From assembly GCF_029846175.1 (NCBI RefSeq), contig NZ_JARWAC010000016.1:1-64000 (forward strand): a stretch of DNA of 64,000 nt, in the 5' to 3' direction. The position numbers and the translations under genes were made by a program. The notes beneath the pieces were generated by a model. It was not told the DNA's origin, did no database searches, and saw only the letters and a list, made by a program, of their open reading frames with translations. This document shows positions 62,125 to 64,000 of this stretch, piece after piece. The stretch's first letter is position 1, and the number at the start of each line of letters is the position of its first letter. The stretch comes from Sphaerisporangium sp. TRM90804 (GTDB taxonomy: Bacteria; Actinomycetota; Actinomycetes; Streptosporangiales; Streptosporangiaceae).

Positions 62125-63311
62125 GGCTCTCGTGCCTGCCTTTCCAAGGTGTCGAGGTGGCCCGCCAAGGCCACGAGCCCGGCGTCGTCGGACGGCACCG
62201 GGCCGTACATCACTGAACCGACCCACCGGGGATCCTGCCCCGTCCGGAGGGCGGTCGCGGCGACGATCTCCTGCGGGGTGGCGTCCGCCGCCAGCCCCAG
62301 CCGCGGGGTGAGCCGCGCCACGCTCGCCGCCCGCAGCGCCGCGGCGGCGCGGTCGCGGGCGCGCCGGGCGCGGTACAGGCGGCCCCGCCCCTCGACGGTC
62401 TCGGCCGCGCGGACGACGACGGGCAGCCGCTCGACCACCACGGGGCCGAGGCGGCGTCCGCGCCAGAACGCCACCAGCAGCAGCGCGACGACGAGCTGCG
62501 CCACCGCCCACGGCACGCCCGCGGGGATCAGGTCGGCGGCGGAGGCGCGGCCGGAGCCGGGGGCCGGCCTCTCGCGCTCCGGCGGCACGAGCCAGATCAG
62601 GACGGGCCTGGCGCCGGCGAGGTTGATCGCCAGCGCGGCGTTGCCGTCCTCGGGCAGCCGCTGGTTGGTCATGAAGGCGCCGTTGCCGAGCACGGTCACG
62701 GTGGGCCCGGAGGTGGTGCGCACGAGGCTCGGGCCCTCGTCGGAGGGGTAGCAGCCGACGCCGCCGGCGCCCGCGGTGAAGGTGGCGCCGCCGATGTGCG
62801 CGCTGCCGGCTCGGGCGGCGGCGGGCAGGTCGCAGGCGGGCTCGCGGGAGCGCACCGCCACCTGGCTCCTGACGGCGACTCCGGGGGCCAGGGTGGTCAA
62901 CCCGATCACCGGGCCGACGAGCAGCCGGTCGGCGCGGGTGCGCGCGAGCCGGGCGGCGTCGGCGGAGCTCAGGGTCACCGTGTTGGGCACCAGGAGCTGG
63001 GCGCCGGGGCCGTCGAGCCGGAGGGCGTCGTCGACGGTGGTCACGCGTTCCACGCGCACGCCCCGCTGCCGCAGGATCTCGGCGAGCGCCTTGCTCCCGC
63101 TCAGCGTCGCGTCGGCGGGGTCGAGGCGCCGGCCCTCGGTGGAGGTGCCGGTGACCAGCGCGGTCAGCACGGCCACCACGACCACCAGCACGCCGATGAC
63201 CACGCCTCCCCGGGCGCCGCGCCAGATGCTCCCGGCGGTCGGCGAGGTGGAGGTCGCCTCGGCGCGCGTTTCCGTGGCCGGGGCCGTCTCGGGGGCGGTC
63301 ACGGCGGCCAT
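62121..63311 (-). CDS. DUF4350 domain membrane protein
   Basis: The 396-residue protein has a helix near 35-55, then an extracytoplasmic DUF4350 region with RQRGVRVERVTTVDDALRL and LLVPNTVTLSSADAARLA, then a second helix near 265-285 and a cytoplasmic end. This matches the usual partner between DUF4129 and MoxR genes. The ATG overlaps the upstream stop (TGATG), and GAGG lies 6 bases before it; a GTG one codon earlier is possible. Function unknown. Confidence 0.85.
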   Translation of the reverse strand: MAAVTAPETAPATETRAEATSTSPTAGSIWRGARGGVVIGVLVVVVAVLTALVTGTSTEGRRLDPADATLSGSKALAEILRQRGVRVERVTTVDDALRLDGPGAQLLVPNTVTLSSADAARLARTRADRLLVGPVIGLTTLAPGVAVRSQVAVRSREPACDLPAAARAGSAHIGGATFTAGAGGVGCYPSDEGPSLVRTTSGPTVTVLGNGAFMTNQRLPEDGNAALAINLAGARPVLIWLVPPERERPAPGSGRASAADLIPAGVPWAVAQLVVALLLVAFWRGRRLGPVVVERLPVVVRAAETVEGRGRLYRARRARDRAAAALRAASVARLTPRLGLAADATPQEIVAATALRTGQDPRWVGSVMYGPVPSDDAGLVALAGHLDTLERQAREP

Positions 63312-64000
63312 CACGACCTCCCCTCGGAACCGGCGGAACCGGACCCCGCGTCACCCTCGGAGGGAGGCGGCGGCGAGCCTGCGGGCGGATCGTCCACGGA
63401 CGGCGTGCCGGTCGAGCCGGAGCGCGGCTCGCCCGCCTCACCGGCCGGGGTCGGCAAGCCCCACGGCGAGGAGGCACTGGTCGTGGAGGAGTCGGTGTCC
63501 TCGGGGAGGCGCTCACCTCGCGGTTGCTCGCCGGCGGCCGGGGTCGGCGGGTCCCACGCGGGGGAGGCGCCGGTCGCGGGGGAGCCGGTGCCGGCCATGG
63601 CCATGGCCGGCTTGGCGGCGCGCAGGGCCTCGTCGAGGTCGGCCATGGTGCGGTAGGACTCCGCGCTTCCCGGTGCCTGGCCGTAGGTGACGTCGTCGAA
63701 GAGGCGGGCCGCGGCCACCAGCCTCGGGCCGAACGCGGGCAGCTCACGCCCGGCCGCGCCGGCCAGTTCCGCGGCCGTCCTGCCGGGGTGGGGCGCGACG
63801 ACGGCGCGGTCCTCCAGGTCGCGGGCGATGGCGCGCAGGCGCTCCCTGATGGCCTCGGGCCAGCGGGACTCCGCGGCCAGGCGCTCCGCCAGGGCCCGGT
63901 GCTCGGCGGCGGTGCGCTGCCCGGCGCCGAACATGCTCTCGGCGGCGGCCCTGCGGCTCCGCGTGGCCCTTCTCGCGTGGACGGCGAGCAGGATGGCCAG
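63311..64000 (-). CDS. DUF4129 domain membrane protein (N-terminus outside window)
   Basis: The last 229 or so codons are present and the frame is open through the right edge. The visible part starts within the end of a helix (LAILLAVHARRA), followed by the DUF4129 core with IRERLRAIARDLEDR, HPGRTAAEL and LFDDVTYGQAP. A roughly 90-residue Pro/Ser/Gly tail ends the protein. DUF4129 proteins head the MoxR/DUF58 operon in actinobacteria. Start codon and N-terminal helices are outside the window. Confidence 0.85.
   Translation of the reverse strand: MAILLAVHARRATRSRRAAAESMFGAGQRTAAEHRALAERLAAESRWPEAIRERLRAIARDLEDRAVVAPHPGRTAAELAGAAGRELPAFGPRLVAAARLFDDVTYGQAPGSAESYRTMADLDEALRAAKPAMAMAGTGSPATGASPAWDPPTPAAGEQPRGERLPEDTDSSTTSASSPWGLPTPAGEAGEPRSGSTGTPSVDDPPAGSPPPPSEGDAGSGSAGSEGRS

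Overview
The window is high-GC actinobacterial chromosome: most codons end in G or C, GTG and TTG starts are common, and many genes look leaderless. It carries a WhiB2-type developmental regulator, the F420 genes fbiC, fbiB and fbiA, a cell-wall mannose pathway, and an order manC .. fbiB-fbiA .. whiB2 .. metallopeptidase family .. DUF3499 .. manB .. SIS isomerase .. sahH. That order resembles the region remembered as Rv3248c-Rv3267 in Mycobacterium tuberculosis and the whiB/sahH region of Streptomyces. It lacks mycolate-type genes and has sporulation-type proteins (WhiB, SpoIIM family), so a filamentous actinomycete such as Streptosporangiales is the best guess. Genus cannot be fixed by eye. 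No tRNA, rRNA, insertion sequence, phage or CRISPR was seen.

Layout. 1-7.9 kb is a polyol-phosphate/CDP-alcohol cluster: an IspD-SDR fusion, two CDP-alcohol phosphotransferase-like proteins, a LicC-like cytidylyltransferase, an sn-glycerol-1-phosphate dehydrogenase-like enzyme and a GT2. 7.9-25.8 kb is a surface-polymer region: an acetoacetate-decarboxylase-family protein, GT4 enzymes, a membrane acyltransferase, an LCP ligase, two large GT-C membrane proteins, an orphan FtsX-like extracellular-domain protein, a polyprenyl-phosphate GT2, two flippase-like proteins and a methyltransferase. 26-28.4 kb holds an NDP-mannose-type pyrophosphorylase and an AlkA-like glycosylase. 28.9-36.7 kb is the F420 region, with a GNAT and a solute-binding/VWA lipoprotein-like gene between fbiC and fbiBA. 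36.9-45.4 kb holds a membrane protein with a long YGQ-repeat tail, whiB, a very large GT2 membrane protein with a DUF5719 partner, and a degenerate metallopeptidase. 45.6-49.8 kb is DUF3499, manB, a Trm112-like protein, SIS isomerase and a CDF transporter. 50-55.2 kb is a secreted amidase, MerR, sahH and a second, archaeal-type SAHH paralogue. 55.4-64 kb is RDD, SpoIIM, PBP, DUF58, MoxR, DUF4350 and DUF4129.

How they work together. The first 25 kb plus manC, manB, SIS, the GT2/DUF5719 pair and LCP look like parts of one envelope-glycopolymer programme: activated sugars and polyols (NDP- and CDP-linked), lipid-linked assembly, flipping, and LCP attachment. F420 synthesis and SAH recycling are housekeeping modules of the conserved locus. 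The last 9 kb is the common actinobacterial MoxR/DUF58 membrane-associated operon with a PBP inserted.

Most notable points: the archaeal-flavoured CDP-alcohol cluster with two phosphotransferases lacking the canonical last Asp; the prion-like YGQ repeat protein next to fbiA; the tandem SAHH pair separated by a double hairpin; a recurrent leaderless promoter architecture (about a dozen starts, including a divergent pair in 37 bp); several intergenic minisatellites; and a suspicious homopolymer block at the left edge that looks like an assembly artefact.
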